From Musa acuminata AAA Group (Eukaryota; Streptophyta; Magnoliopsida; Zingiberales; Musaceae), in the NCBI RefSeq assembly GCF_036884655.1, contig NC_088340.1:26585001-26649000 (forward strand): 64,000 bases of DNA, given 5' to 3'. Made by a program: the position numbers and the translations under genes. Position 1 is the first letter of the stretch; each line of letters starts with the position of its first letter. The notes beneath the pieces were generated by a model. It did not search any database and was not told the DNA's origin. It was given only the letters and a program-made list of their open reading frames with translations. Of the stretch, positions 32,203 through 44,056 are shown one piece after another.

Positions 32203-33960
32203 TGTTAGGATCAAGAGCACTAAGAGGGGAGGAGGGGTGAATTAGTGCAGCGGAAAACCTTTTACGATTAAAATAAAAGCTGCGTTCGTTCGTTAAAAGT
32301 GATTTTGGTAAGAAAGCCGATTCGTAAATCACTTTAACTTTTGTTTAAGCGAGATGCAGCAAAGATATAAATGTAGTTTGCAGTTATGATTCTAATCAGA
32401 TAGTAGGCGGAAACTGAAATATGATATTAGTACGAAAAAACTGATTTACGTCTAAATGCATATTCGTAAATCACTTGATTAAGCGAGATGCAGTTTAAGC
32501 AAGGATATGAAGGCAGTTTACAGTTATGATAGAAATCAAGACGTAAACGCAAACAGAAATATGATGATCGTACGATGAAACCGATTTACGTCTAAATGCT
32601 GATTCGGAAAGTGCAAAGCTTGAAACCCAATCGTATATGCGCAGAAAGCAGTAAGCTTTTGAGGAGGTTTGCAGTAAAGATAATATGCTCAAAGTAAATG
32701 CAAACTGAGATTTATAGTGGTTCGGTCAATCTTGACCTAATCCACTTTTGGTTTCCTCCACCGACGAGGTCACCAACGTCAACTGGAGGCCTTCCTTCAA
32801 TAGGCGAAGGCTAACCACCCTTTTACAATTTCACTCCTTTTGATGGGCTTAGGAGACAACCCTTACAGAATTTTCTCTCCTCTCTTTAAAGCTCAGAACT
32901 TGGAAGAAAAGAGGGAGAAGAACTTTTGGCCTTTACAATAATTTTGAGCTCTAAAAATCACAGAACAAGATCAGGATTTCAGTGTATGTTATGTGCTTTC
33001 AGTGCTGAATGGGTGGGGTATTTATAGCCCCCAACCCAGTTCAAATTTGGAGCTCAAAACTATCAATTCCCAGAATTCCGGGATCTGGCGGTTGCACCTC
33101 CTGACTGAGGCGGTTGCACCGCTTGGCAGAGCTCGAAGACTGAGCCTCTGGGTGGTGCCACCTCCTGTCAGGGGCGGTTGCACCTCCTGCCAGAGCTCAA
33201 AGACCGAGCTCACGCGGTGCCACCGCCTGATTGAGGCGGTTGCACCTCCTGGCAGAGCTCGAAGACTGAGCTCAAGCGGTGCCACCTCCTGTCAGGGGAG
33301 GTTGCACTACCCAGTCTCACTCGGAGACTGAGCCCAAACGGTGCCACCTCCTGGCTGGGGCGGTTGCACCGCCCAGTCTCCCTCGGAGACTCAGCCCAAG
33401 CGGTGCCACCTCCTGGCTTGGGCGGTTCAACCGCCTGGCAGAAATCAGGGTCCGAATGGGTTGATCCATTCGGCCCAATTTGGATTTTTTAGGGGCCCAA
33501 TTGCCCCAAGATTAAGTTATTGGGATCACCTCTCATTTTCAACTTAATCATTGTGCTAACTACGATATTTCCTAAGACATTTACTGCAACTTGCTCCGGT
33601 GCGTCAATCGCTTCTTCCGGCGAGCTTCCGACGAACTTCCGTCGATCATCCGATGAACCCTCGATGATACTCCTGCGGACTTCCGGCAAACTCCTGGACT
33701 TGCGACGATCCACTTGGCGAGTTACGACGAGCTTCTTTGGCAAGCTCATGGACTTCTCGGATTTGTTCCCGTAGAACCTCCGACGACTGTCCGAACTTCC
33801 GTCGAACTCTCGAACTCCCAACGTAATCATTGTCCTAACTCCGGCGTAACTCCTGTTGCATGTCTTACTTTCATCGTAGTTAATCCTACACACTTATCTC
33901 AACATATAGATTAGATAACAAATGACAATTGACTTCATCATCAAAATTCGAGAATCAACA
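32203..33960 (-). repeat. SIRE-T LTR-A (outer, 3' LTR of T1)
   Basis: TGTTAGGATCAAGAGC ... CGAGAATCAACA. It contains a terminal G-rich hairpin, H2 (GGTCAA/TTGACC near 32726-32739), H1 (GGCCTTC 32788-32794), a TATA box (33019-33026, minus) and a 62-bp repeat array upstream of it (33109-33420). Confidence 0.9.
33109..33482. repeat. 62-bp minisatellite upstream of the LTR-A promoter
   Basis: Units start at 33109, 33173, 33235, 33297, 33359 and 33421 (steps 64, 62, 62, 62, 62). Each has a 'ggcggttgcacc' box, a 'gctcgaagactgagc' middle and a 'cggtgccacctcc' box; the last is partial. The same array is in LTR-B (from 42024) and LTR-C (from about 49644). Confidence 0.88.
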
Positions 33961-35142
33961 ATCTCCCCCTTTTTGATGATGACAATCAATTGATAATGGA
34001 GTTAACCTTAACTCCCCCTGTCTATATGCCATACTTGAGATAAGACATTTTTGAATTCAAAACCTTTGAATTCAAGAGACATATTGATAAGTTAAAATCA
34101 TTTAAACTCATCAATACTCCCATCATGATTCTCATCATGATGTATCTCTCTGAAGATTATGTCAAGGCTTGACATTCATTTTCAAATTTTACATTACAAG
34201 TTTGAATGATGGTAATAGTAGCAATTCATCATATTGTAAGATATCAACATGTAAACCTGTGAAGTAAGATTTTGATATCATTACATGATGCACACATTTC
34301 AAATGTTTTAGTAATTATTGCATTTCATCATATGGTAAGATATCAATACGTAAAATTATGATGTAAGTTTTTTGTTTGATATCTTGACATGATACAAACA
34401 AGGCATAATGCAAATTATAGCAATCATAGCATCTCTTGGTGATGCAAGCATAGTATTAATACTCATATATTTCTCCCCCTTTGTCATCAACAAAAAGCAT
34501 GGTAGTTGTGATACTAAGAGACCAATATAAGCAAATTTTGAGCAAAAGTGTGATAGTCATTCATGCCTTTACTAGGTTCAAGTTATTTTCCAATAGTAAG
34601 TGATAAGAAATCAATTGTACAAGCATGATATGTAGATCACTTTGAATAATTCTTCCTTTTTATTTGTTATAATCTTTTTGCATGAAGGAGGAAGGCTATT
34701 TGTGATACCAACTATTTGCGAGTTTACTTTGAGTGAAGTTAAAACTGTTGAGAGATTAAATCATGCTTCAGGTATCAAGATATGCATGTGAAGCAAATCT
34801 TTGCAAGTAAAAACATTATCATTCATATTTCAAGATGGAATTCATAAGTTGGAATCATTTCATCAAATCCATTTCAAAAAAATATTTTTCATATAAGTGT
34901 ATGAGAAAATCTGATTTTTAGGATACCAATTGTTAAGCGAATCCGAAAATGAAATTAACACTTTCATGCATTCGGATAAGACTATGCTATAGATTTTCAA
35001 ATACAATCATGAAGACAAAACATGCTTATTGTTATGAAAATTTTTGTATTCAACATATAATTTCCAACATGTTATTTAGGCATGTAATGGCAGTCAAGTG
35101 ATTTGATCATTCAATAAAGTCCGAAAGATAATTATAACTAGT
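33961..35142 (-). other. T1 polypurine tract and 3' non-coding region
   Basis: The minus-strand PPT 'aaaaagggggagat' abuts LTR-A (33961-33975). Then 1182 bp of A/T-rich sequence without an env-like frame. A second PPT-like tract lies at 34471-34490. T2 has the same length and layout. Confidence 0.8.
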
Positions 35143-36501
35143 TTATGTATTCGGACACATCAACATTCCTAATTCTCTTCTTATGAAATCAAATTGTTCT
35201 TCACTTAGAGGTTTTGTACAAATATCAGCTAATTGATGTTTAGTATCAATGAACTCTATGATTACATCATGATTAGTAACATGATCTCGTATAAAGTGAT
35301 GTATAATATCAATATGTTTTGTTCTTGAGTGTTGTATAGGATTTTTCGTTAAGCATATTGCACTTGTGTTATCACATTTAATGGGAATATTTTTAAGATG
35401 AATTTTATAATCTTCTAAGGTGTTTTTCAACCATACAACTTATGCACAGCATGTACTTGCTGCAATATATTCAACTTCGATTTTTGATAGTGCAACCGAG
35501 TTTTGTTTCTTAGATGACCAGGAAACAAGGGCATGTCCTAAAAATTGACATGTTCCTGATGTGATTTTTCTATCTAGTCTACAGCCAGCAAAGTCCGCAT
35601 CAGCATAAGCAATTAACTCAAGATTCTCTGATTTTGGGTACCATAATCCAAGATTTGTGGTACCATTGAGATATCTAAGTATTCTTTTAACTGCTTTGAG
35701 ATGAGATATCTTAGGGTTTGATTGAAATCTAGCACAAAGTCCTACACTGAACATGATATCTGGTCTAGTTGCAGTGAGGTAAAGTAAACTTCCTATCATA
35801 CCCCTATAAGTTTTTTGATCGAAGCTTTCTCCACTTTCATTAATTTCTAACTTAGTGGAGGTGCTCATAGGAGTGTTAATAGCTTTTGAGTTATTCATAT
35901 TAAACTTTTTTAGCAAATTCATCGCATATTTAGTTTGACTAATAAAGATGTCATTGCTTAGTTGTTTGATTTGTAAGCCTAAGAAGAATGTTAATTCTCC
36001 CATTAAACTCATTTCGAATTCAAGACTCATAGTTTAAGCAAAAGATTCACAAAGAGATTCATTCGTAGAACCAAAGATAATATCATCAACATAAATCTAA
36101 ATAATGAGAAAATTATTTTTAAAATTATTGATGAACAATGTAGTATCAACCTTGCCTTTTATGAAATTATTTTCAATAAGAAAAGAACTAAGTCTCTCAT
36201 ACCAAGCCCTCGGAGCTTGTTTTAAACCATAGAGAGCTTTAGTTAATCTAAACACATGATTAGGGAGGCTATTATTTTCAAATCCAGGAGGTTGTTCAAC
36301 TTAGACTTCTTCGGAAATAAAGCCATTAAAAAAAGCGCTTTTAACATCCATTTGAAACAACTTAAAATTATTGCTACTAGCGTAGGCAAGGAGCATCCTT
36401 ATGGCTTCTAATCGAGCCACAGGAGCGAAGGTTTCTTCGTAATCGATACCTTCTTCTTGGTTGAAACCTTTGGCCACTAATCTAGCCTTGTTTCTAACCA
36501 C
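35143..36501 (-). pseudogene. T1 reverse transcriptase and RNase H
   Basis: Minus strand: [20 protein letters not shown] (36501 downward), [16 protein letters not shown], a stop (TAT to TAA, also in T2), then LTKALYGLKQAPRAWYERLS and IYVDDIIFGS near 36075-36105 with stops on both sides private to T1. It continues MSLEFEMSLMGELTFFLGLQ, RNase H LIAYADADFAGCRLDRKI and IKCDNTSAICLTKNP, ending at 35143. The catalytic Asp pair is present but the frame is not continuous. Confidence 0.88.
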
Positions 36502-36879
36502 GATACCATATTAATCTTGCTTGTCTCTAAAAACCCATTTAGTACCAATAACTAAATGGTCATTTGGCCTAGGAACAAGCTTCCACAACTCATTTCTCTT
36601 AAATTAATTTAATTCATCTTGCATTGTGATAATCCATGAATCATCTTTCATGGCTTCGTCAACACATTTGGGTTCAATTTGGGAGAGAAAAACGGCGTTG
36701 GCACCAAAATTTTTAAGAGAAGAACGTGTTTGAACCCCCTTTGATGTGTCTCCTAAGATTAGTTCCTTAGGATGAGCATCTACATACTTTCAATCCTTGG
36801 GTAAGGATGTTTCGGAAGTGGATGCATCCAAGTTGCTAGTTGGAGACGGGGTTTCATTTAAATTCAAGGAATCAAAATT
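36502..36879 (-). pseudogene. T1 integrase-RT linker
   Basis: Minus strand DAHPKELILGDTSKGVQTRS and LVPRPNDHLVIGTKWVFRDK. A TGA at 36790-36792 precedes KYVDAHP, where TGG is expected; the same stop is in T2 and SIRE-P. The bases aaatt (36875-36879) are the left target duplication of s4. Confidence 0.78.
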
Positions 36880-38168
36880 TGTTAGGATCGGAGCGACACT
36901 AAGAGGGGGGTTTGAATTAGTGCAGCGGATTAAAACTTCAATTTTAACAAAATCTTTCGTACGTTAAGAACGAAACTTGAGAAATTTAACTTGAAGGCGT
37001 ATTCTTGAAGTTGCGCAGCAAGAGTAATAAGGAACTAAAGCAGTAAGAAGATTTGCAGTAATGTAAATGACAATAATAAAGAGCAAACCAGAGATTACGC
37101 CGATTTTTAGAGTGGTTCGGTCAAATGACCTACTCCACTTGCGAGGCCCCTCTTCGATGAGCCTCCCACCTTCCACTAGCAAGTCTCTTGAAATGGAAGG
37201 GTAAACACCCCTCTTACCACCTTTTACAAGCAGCTCAACCTCTTACAAATTTTCAATAAGAAAGAAGGAGGAGAACTCTCTAGCAAATTGAAAACAAGAC
37301 TTGCTAAGACTTTCTAAGACTTTTCTCTCAATCAAAATGCTTCTCAAAAGTTGTAACCTCAGCTGAGATTTGAGGGGTATTTATAGGCCTCAAAAGGATT
37401 CAAATTTTGGGCTCCAAAATTTGAATTCTCTTAGGGTTCCCGGTGCTGGAGGTTCCACCGCCCAGCAAGGCGGTGCCACCGCCCAGCGCTCGGGTGCTGG
37501 ACGGTGCAACCGCCCAGCCAAGGAGGTGTCACCGCCCAGCACTCGGGTGCTGGGCGGTGCCACCGCCCAACTAGACGGTGCCACCGCCTACAGTGTTTTC
37601 AGCCCGACTACAGTGTTTTCAGCCACTAGTTGGGCTTCAATCTTGGCTCTCTAGTTCGCTGGTTTAGCTTAATTTTTAGCCTAAACCAACTCTGACTTTG
37701 GGCCCAGTTGGCCCCTAACCAGGATATAGGATTATCTCTTAATCCTAATCCTAATTACAAGTGGACTACATAACCAAAACACATCCTAAGCAAATTTTCA
37801 ACCGCGAACGTCGAGTCTTGTTCTAGCGAGCTTTCCGATGAACTTTCTGCCGACGGGCTTCTAGCAAGCTCCCGAACTTGTGATGACTTTAATGAGTAGC
37901 CGAGCCTTCTCGGTGATCTCCGTGAACCTCCGACGATCTCTTCGGTGAACTTTCGAAAATTTCGACAGGTTCCCGATTTCTTCTCGGTTGGTTCTGGCAG
38001 CATCTCCGACGATTCTTCGGACTCTTAAACGTCCATCAAACTTGACTCCGGTAATCTCGCTTTGTGTTTTCTGGTTATCGTAGTTAATCCTGCACACTTA
38101 ACTCAATAATATGGATTAGATCAAATAACCCATCAATTGATTTTATCATCAAAATCCGAGATTCAACA
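36880..38168 (-). mobile_element. Solo LTR s4 (Sirevirus, divergent subfamily)
   Basis: 1289 bp, TGTTAGGATCGGAGCG ... GAGATTCAACA, with target duplications aaatt at 36875-36879 and 38169-38173. It differs from the SIRE-T LTRs and resembles s5. It has a TATA box (37378-37385, minus) and H2 in the form GGTCA-aa-TGACC near 37122-37133. T2 lacks it, so it arrived after the tandem formed, or by chance in one unit. Confidence 0.94.
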
Positions 38169-38173
38169 AAATT

Positions 38174-39090
38174 AACATCATCATCAAAATCGTTTTTCCT
38201 GATTTCGGAAATCTCATTGAAAACAACATGAATGGATTCTTCAATAATTAAGGGTCTTTTATTGAAGATACGAAAAGCTTTAGAAACCGAAGAATAACCA
38301 ACAAAGATTCCTTCATCGGAGTTAACATCAAATTTTCCTAAGTTATCTTTTTCATTCAAGATAAAACACTTACACCCAAAGACTTTAAAATATGAAACAT
38401 TTGGTTTTTTGTTGTTCCATAACTCATAGGGAGTTTTGGTGAGTAAGGGTCTTACTAGAACTCTATTTAAAATATAACATGCAGTGTTTACGGCTTCGGC
38501 CCAAAAATATTTGGGTAGGCTATGTTCATTTAACATGGTTCTTGCCATTTCTTGTAAATTTCGATTTTTTCTTTCTACTACTCCATTTTGTTGAGGATTT
38601 CTTGGAGTAGAGAAGTTATGGTTGTATCCATTGAGTTCACAAAATTTTTGGAAATCATGGTTTTGAAATTCACCACCGTGATAACTTCTAATTGACGAAA
38701 TCATAGAACCCTTCTCATTTTGAACAAGTTTACAAAACTTGGTAAAATATCTAAAGCATTCATTTTTCTGTTTTAAGAAGTAAGTCCAAGTGTATCTGCT
38801 ATAGCCATCTACAATGACGAAGGCGTATTTGCTACCTCCTAGGCTTGATGTAGAGATTGGTCTGAACAAGTCCATATGGATCAATTGTAAAGGCCTAGAG
38901 GTGCTTATTTGATTCTTTGATTTGAAACTACCCTTAATTTGTTTACCTAATTGGCAAGCATCACATACATTATCTTTGATGAACTTGATATGAGGAATTC
39001 CTCTTACAAGTTCTTTAGATGATATTTGAGTGATTAGTTTCATGCTAGCATGACCTAATCTTCTATGTCATAGCCAAGCATCCTCATTCA
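38174..39090 (-). pseudogene. T1 integrase
   Basis: Minus strand MKLITQISSKELVRGIPHIK, CDACQLGKQIKGSF (zinc-binding cysteines), core Asp in MDLFRPISTSSLGG, the second in IRSYHGGEF (Tyr replaces the usual Asp, so D-Y-E), Glu in QQNGVVERKNRNLQEMARTM. It then reads FWAEAVNTACYILNRV and FKVFGCKCFILNEKDNLGKF. T1 integrase would be catalytically dead even without the s4 insertion. Confidence 0.88.
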
Positions 39091-39480
39091 AAACCGAAAA
39101 ACACATTTCATTACACAAATCATTGATGTCAATAGTGTATATGTTATTTTGTTTTAATGCAATCATAGACGTGTTTTTGTTTGGTTTTTCAATGATGCAA
39201 GCATTAGATTCGAATCTGACAATATATCCTTTATCACATAATTGACTAATGCTCAAGAGGTTATGTTTTAAACCATCAACTAACAAAACATCTTCAATAA
39301 AGAAGTTGGATTTGTTACCTATGGTTCCTTTGCCAATGATTTTACCCTTGTTCTTGTCTCCGAAAGTGACATAGCCTTCGTCTATGTAGTGAGCTTAGGG
39401 AATTGAGATGAATCTCCGGTCATATGTCTTGAGCATCCACTATCAAGGTACCATCTCTTGCTCCTAGCTTGCGATGATAT
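39068..39480 (-). pseudogene. T1 protease and pre-integrase segment
   Basis: Minus strand SGCSRHMTGDSSQFPKLTT near 39400-39440, YVTFGDKNKGKIIGKGTIGN, VLLVDGLKHNLLSISQLCDK, and RFESNACIIEKPNKNTSM. It is broken by a stop near 39397 and a shifted junction near 39380. It matches T2 46769-47044. Confidence 0.8.
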
Positions 39481-40194
39481 AGGTTTCTACAAGAAGGGAT
39501 GAACTTTAGGTACTCATTTGCTTTTGGGTGCCTCAAAAATAGATCTATATTGTTTATCATGTTGCATAGAATTTATCATGGTTCCTTTAGGAACCCAAAT
39601 TAATTTGTTCGGACTAATTTTCTTGAATGGACAATAATGCGTTTTGTATCCAAGTTTGCAACAAAAGTTGCATTTGCTTTGGTGTCGAATATGTAAGATG
39701 GGGCCTTTTATGAAGGTGGTTGGATTTTAGTAAGGACTTCTCACAAATCCGATTCCACTTCTTTTGGGAACGTGACCCTTGTTTGCAAGGATCATGTTCA
39801 ATGACTTGCTACCAACCTCGAATTTCTTCAAGGCATCCTTAAGTAGCAAGTTCTCCTTTTGGAGAGTTTCTAGATCATGTCATTTTTCACATTGAGCTAA
39901 ACTATCATGATATTCAGTTTTTAATTTATCAAAATTGCTAACAAGACTATCATGTTTATTTTTCAGCAATTTATATTTTCTACTAATAATCTTGCATTCA
40001 TCAAATAAGTCATGGAAGGCATTTAATAATTCATCAAATGATAAATCTGCATCTATTAAATTCGTTACCTCCTCTCCGATGGCCATTAAGGTGTAATGAG
40101 CAACTTGCTCTGTGTTGGACTCCTCTTCTTCGGATGCGCTCGAGTCATCCCATGTTGCTTTGAGCACCTTCTTCTTTGATGTTCTCTTTTTGAC
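39481..40194 (-). pseudogene. T1 gag extension / spacer
   Basis: Continues the gag frame after the in-frame TAA: VKKRTSKKKVLKATWDDSSA, EQVAHYTLMAIGEEVTNL, FDELLNAFHDLFDECKII. A coiled-coil-like stretch and a second CCHC-like cluster CNFCCKLGYKTHYCPFKK near 39625-39680 follow. Confidence 0.75.
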
Positions 40195-41070
40195 TTAGGG
40201 ACAATCACTTTTGTAGTGTCCCGACTTTTTGCACTCGTAGCAAATAACTTGGTCCTTCTTAGGTTCAAGTTTATTTTTTGTGTCATTCTTAAACTTGTTT
40301 CTTTTAATGAATTTTTTAAATTTTCTTGTTAGAAGTGCCAAGTCATCGTCACAGTCCTCATCACTTGAGTTTTCTCTCAAGTGGTCTTCTGAAGTTCTAA
40401 GTGCCATATCCTTCCTGTTTTTTGGAAGGATGTCTTCTTGCTCTTCATGAGCTTTGCAAGTCATCTCGTAGGTCATTAATGACCCGATTAGTTCTTCAAG
40501 AGGAAAGTTGTTTAGATCTTTCGCCTCTTGAATAGCAGTGACTTTAGGATCCTAACTCTTAGGAAGGGATCTTAGAATCTTATTTACGAGCTCAAAATCC
40601 AAAAAACTTTTTCCGAGTCCTTTTAGACCGTTGACGACATCCGTGAAATGGGTAAACATGTCGCCAATAGTCTCACTCGGTTTCATCTGGAAAAGTTCGA
40701 AAGAATGTAACAAAAGATTGATTTTTGACTCTTTCACTCTACTTGTGCCTTCGTGAGTCACTTCGAGTGTGTGCCAAATATCAAATGCGGTTTCACAAAT
40801 TGAAACACGGTTGAACTCGTTTTTATCAAGCGCACAAAATAAGGCATTCATAGCCTTTGCATTAAGAGCGAAAGCCTTCTTCTCCAATTCATTCCAATCG
40901 ATCATTGGAAGAGAAGACTTCGAAAATCCATTTTCGACGAGATTCCAAAGTTCAAAATCCATAGAAATAAGAAAGATCATCATTCGGGTCTTCCAATAGG
41001 TGTAGTCCGTCCCATTGAACATGGGTGGAAGTGTAATAGAATGGCCCTCTTGGTTTCCGGCGTATGCCAT
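40195..41070 (-). pseudogene. T1 gag
   Basis: Start ATG at 41068-41070 (MAYAGNQEGHSITLPPMFNG), 21 bases after the primer-site region and with Sirevirus capsid wording. One in-frame stop replaces Trp in LPKSWDPK (near 40552). The zinc knuckle CYECKKSGHYKSDC is intact CCHC. TAA (40195-40197) follows immediately. Apart from the single W-to-stop the gag frame is complete, the best preserved gag in the window. Confidence 0.9.
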
Positions 41071-41106
41071 CTCTCTTGGGTTTTAATCCATTTGAGAGTT
41101 AACTTC

Positions 41107-41118
41107 GCTCTGATACCA
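41107..41118 (-). promoter_or_regulatory. T1 primer-binding site
   Basis: Exact TGGTATCAGAGC on the minus strand, two bases from LTR-B. Confidence 0.92.
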
Positions 41119-41120
41119 AT

Positions 41121-42874
41121 TGTTAGGATCAAGAGCACTAAGAGGGGGGGGGTGAATTAGTGCAGCGAAAAACCTTTTACGATTAAAATAAAAGCTGGGT
41201 TCGTTCATTAAAAGTGATTTTGGTAAGAAAGCCGATTCGTAAATCACTTTAACTTTTGTTTAAGCGAGATGCAGCAAAGATATAAATGCAGTTTGCAGTT
41301 ATTATTCTAATCAAATAGTAGGCGCAAACTGAAATATGATATTAGTACGAAAAAACTGATTTACGTCTAAATGCAAATTCATAAATCACTTGATTAAGCG
41401 AGATGCAGTTTAAACAAGGATATGAAGGCAGTTTGCAGTTATGATAGAAATCAAGACGTAAACGCAAACAGAAATATGATAATCGTACGATGAAACCGAT
41501 TTACGTCTAAACGCTGATTCGGAAAGTGCAAAGCTTGAAACCCGATCATATATGCGCAGAAAGCAGTAAGCTTTTGAGGAGGTTTGCAGTAAAGATAATA
41601 TGCTCAAAGTAAATGCAAACCGAGATTTAGAGTGGTTCGGTCAATCTTGACCTACTCCACTTTTGGCTTCCTCCACCGACGAGGTCATCGACGTTAACTA
41701 GAGGCCTTCCTTCAATAGGCGAAGGCCAACCACCCTTTTACAGTTTCACTCCTTTTGCCGGGCTTAGGAGACAACCCTTACAGAATTTTCTCTCCTCTCT
41801 TTAAAGCTCAGAACTTGGAAGAAAAGAGGGAGAAGAACTTTTGGCCTTTACAACAATTTTGAGCTCTAAAAATCACAGAACAAGATCAGGATTTCGCTGT
41901 ATGTTATGTGCTTTCAGTGCTGAATGGGTGGGGTATTTATAGCCCCCAACCCAGTTCAAATTTGGAGCTCAAAACTGTCAATTCCCAGAATTCCGGGATC
42001 TGGCGGTTGCACATCCTAACTGAGGCGGTTGCACCGCCTGGCAAAGCTCGAAGACTGAGCCTCTAGGCGGTGCCACCTCCTATCAGGGGTGGTTGCACCT
42101 ATGCCAGGGCTCGAAGACCGATCTCAAGCGGTGCCACCGCCTAACTAAGGCGGCTGCACCTCCTGGCAGAGCTCGAAGACCGAGCTCAGGCGGTGCCACC
42201 TCCTATTAGGGGAGGTTGCACCGCCCAGTCTCGCTCGGAGATTGTGCCCAGGTGGTGCCACCTCCTGGCTGGGGCGGTTGCACCGTCCAGTCTCCCTCAG
42301 AGACTCATCCCAGGCGGTGCCACCTCCTGGCTTGGGCGGTTCAACCGCTTGGCAAAAATCAGGGTCCGAATGGGTTGATCCATTCGGCCCAATTTGGGTT
42401 TTTTAGGGGCCCAATTGCCCCTAGATTAAGTTAATGGGATCACCTCCCATTTCCAACCTAATCATTGTGTTAACTACGATATTCCCTAAGACATTTACTG
42501 CAACTTGCTCCGGTGCGTCAATCGCTTCTTCCGGCGAGCTTCCGGCGAACTTCCATTGATCATCCGATGAACCCTCGGTGATGCTCCTGCGGACTTCCGG
42601 CAAACTCCTGGACTTACGACGATCCACTTGGCGAGTTCCGACGATCTTCTTTGGCAAACTCATGGACTTCTCGGATTTGTTACCGCAGAACCTCCGACGA
42701 TTGTCCGAACTTCCGTCGAACTCTCGAACTCCCAACGTGATCATTGTCCTAACTCCGGCGCAACTCCTGTTGCATGTCTTACTTTCATTGTAGTTAATCC
42801 TGTACACTTATCTCAACATATAGATTAGATAACAAATGACAATTGACTTCATCATCAAAATCCGAGATTCAACA
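41121..42874 (-). repeat. SIRE-T LTR-B, shared by T1 and T2
   Basis: 1754 bp. It serves as 5' LTR of T1 (primer site on its left) and 3' LTR of T2 (polypurine tract on its right). It includes the terminal hairpin GCACTAA/TTAGTGC (41135-41163), H2, H1 (GGCCTTC 41703-41709 / GAAGGCC 41721-41727), a TATA box (41934-41941, minus) and the 62-bp array (42024-42340). Confidence 0.93.
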
Positions 42875-44056
42875 ATCTCCCCCTTTTTGATGATGACAAT
42901 CAATTGATAATGGAGTTAACCTTAACTCCCCCTATCTATATGCCATACTTGAGATAAGTCATTTTTTAATTCAAAACCTTTGAATTCAAGAGAAATATTG
43001 ATAAGTTAAAATCATTTAAACTCATCAATACTCTCATCATGATTCCCATCATGATGTATCTCTCTGAAGATGATGTCAAGGCTTGACATTAATTTTCAAA
43101 TTTTACATTACAAGTTTGAATGATGGTAATAGTAGCAATTCATCATATTGTAAGATATCAACATGTAAAACTGCGAAGTAAGATTTTGATATCATTACAT
43201 GATGCACACATTTCAAATGTTTTAGCAATTATTGCATTTCATCACATGGAAAGATATCAATACGTAAAATTACGATGCAAGTTTTTTATTTGATATCTTG
43301 ACATGATACAAACAAGGCATAATGCAAATTATAGCAATCATAGCATCTCTTGGTGATGCAAGCATGGCATTAATACTCATATATTTCTCCCCCTTTGTCA
43401 TCAACAAAAAGCATGGTAGTTGTGATACTAGGAGAACAATATAAGCAAATTTTGAGCATAAGTGTGATAGTCGTTCATGCCTTTACTAGGTTCAAGTTAT
43501 TTTCCAATAGTAACTGATAGGAAATCAATTGTACAAGCATGATATGTAGATCACTTTGAATACTTCTTCCTTTTTATTTGTTTTAATCTTTTTGCATGAA
43601 GGAGGAAGGCCATTTGTGATACCAGCTATTTGTGAGTTTACTTTGAGTGAAGTTAAAACTGTTGAGAGATTAAATCATGCTTCAGGTATCAAGATATATA
43701 TGTGAAGCAAATCTTTGCAAATAAAAACATTATAATCCATATTTCAAGATGGAATTCATAAGTAGGAATCATTTCATTAAATCCATTTCAGAAAAATATT
43801 TTTCATATAAGTGTATGAGAAAATCTGATTTTTAGGATACCAATTGTTAAGCGAATCCAAAAATGAAATTAACACTTTCATGCATTCGGATAAGACTATG
43901 CTACAGATTTTCAAATACAATCATGAAGACAAAACATGCTTATTGTTATGCAAATTTTTGTATTCAACACATAATTTCCAACATGTTATTTAGGAATGTA
44001 ATGGCAGTTAAGTGATTTGATCATTCAATAAAGTCCGAAAGATAATTTTAACTAGT
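42875..44056 (-). other. T2 polypurine tract and 3' non-coding region
   Basis: PPT 42875-42889, then non-coding sequence as in T1, also 1182 bp. An internal PPT-like tract lies at 43385-43402. I see no env-like frame. Confidence 0.8.

Noticed and set aside
32993..33547. Frames of 60-110 codons rich in 'RARRLS/PPPV' repeats
   Set aside because: They are translations of the 62-bp LTR minisatellite; the same frames recur in LTR-B and LTR-C without coding meaning.
33961..35142. Possible env-like gene in the Sirevirus 3' region
   Set aside because: Some Sireviruses carry one, but here no frame of useful length, signal peptide or membrane segment is visible in T1, T2 or SIRE-P.
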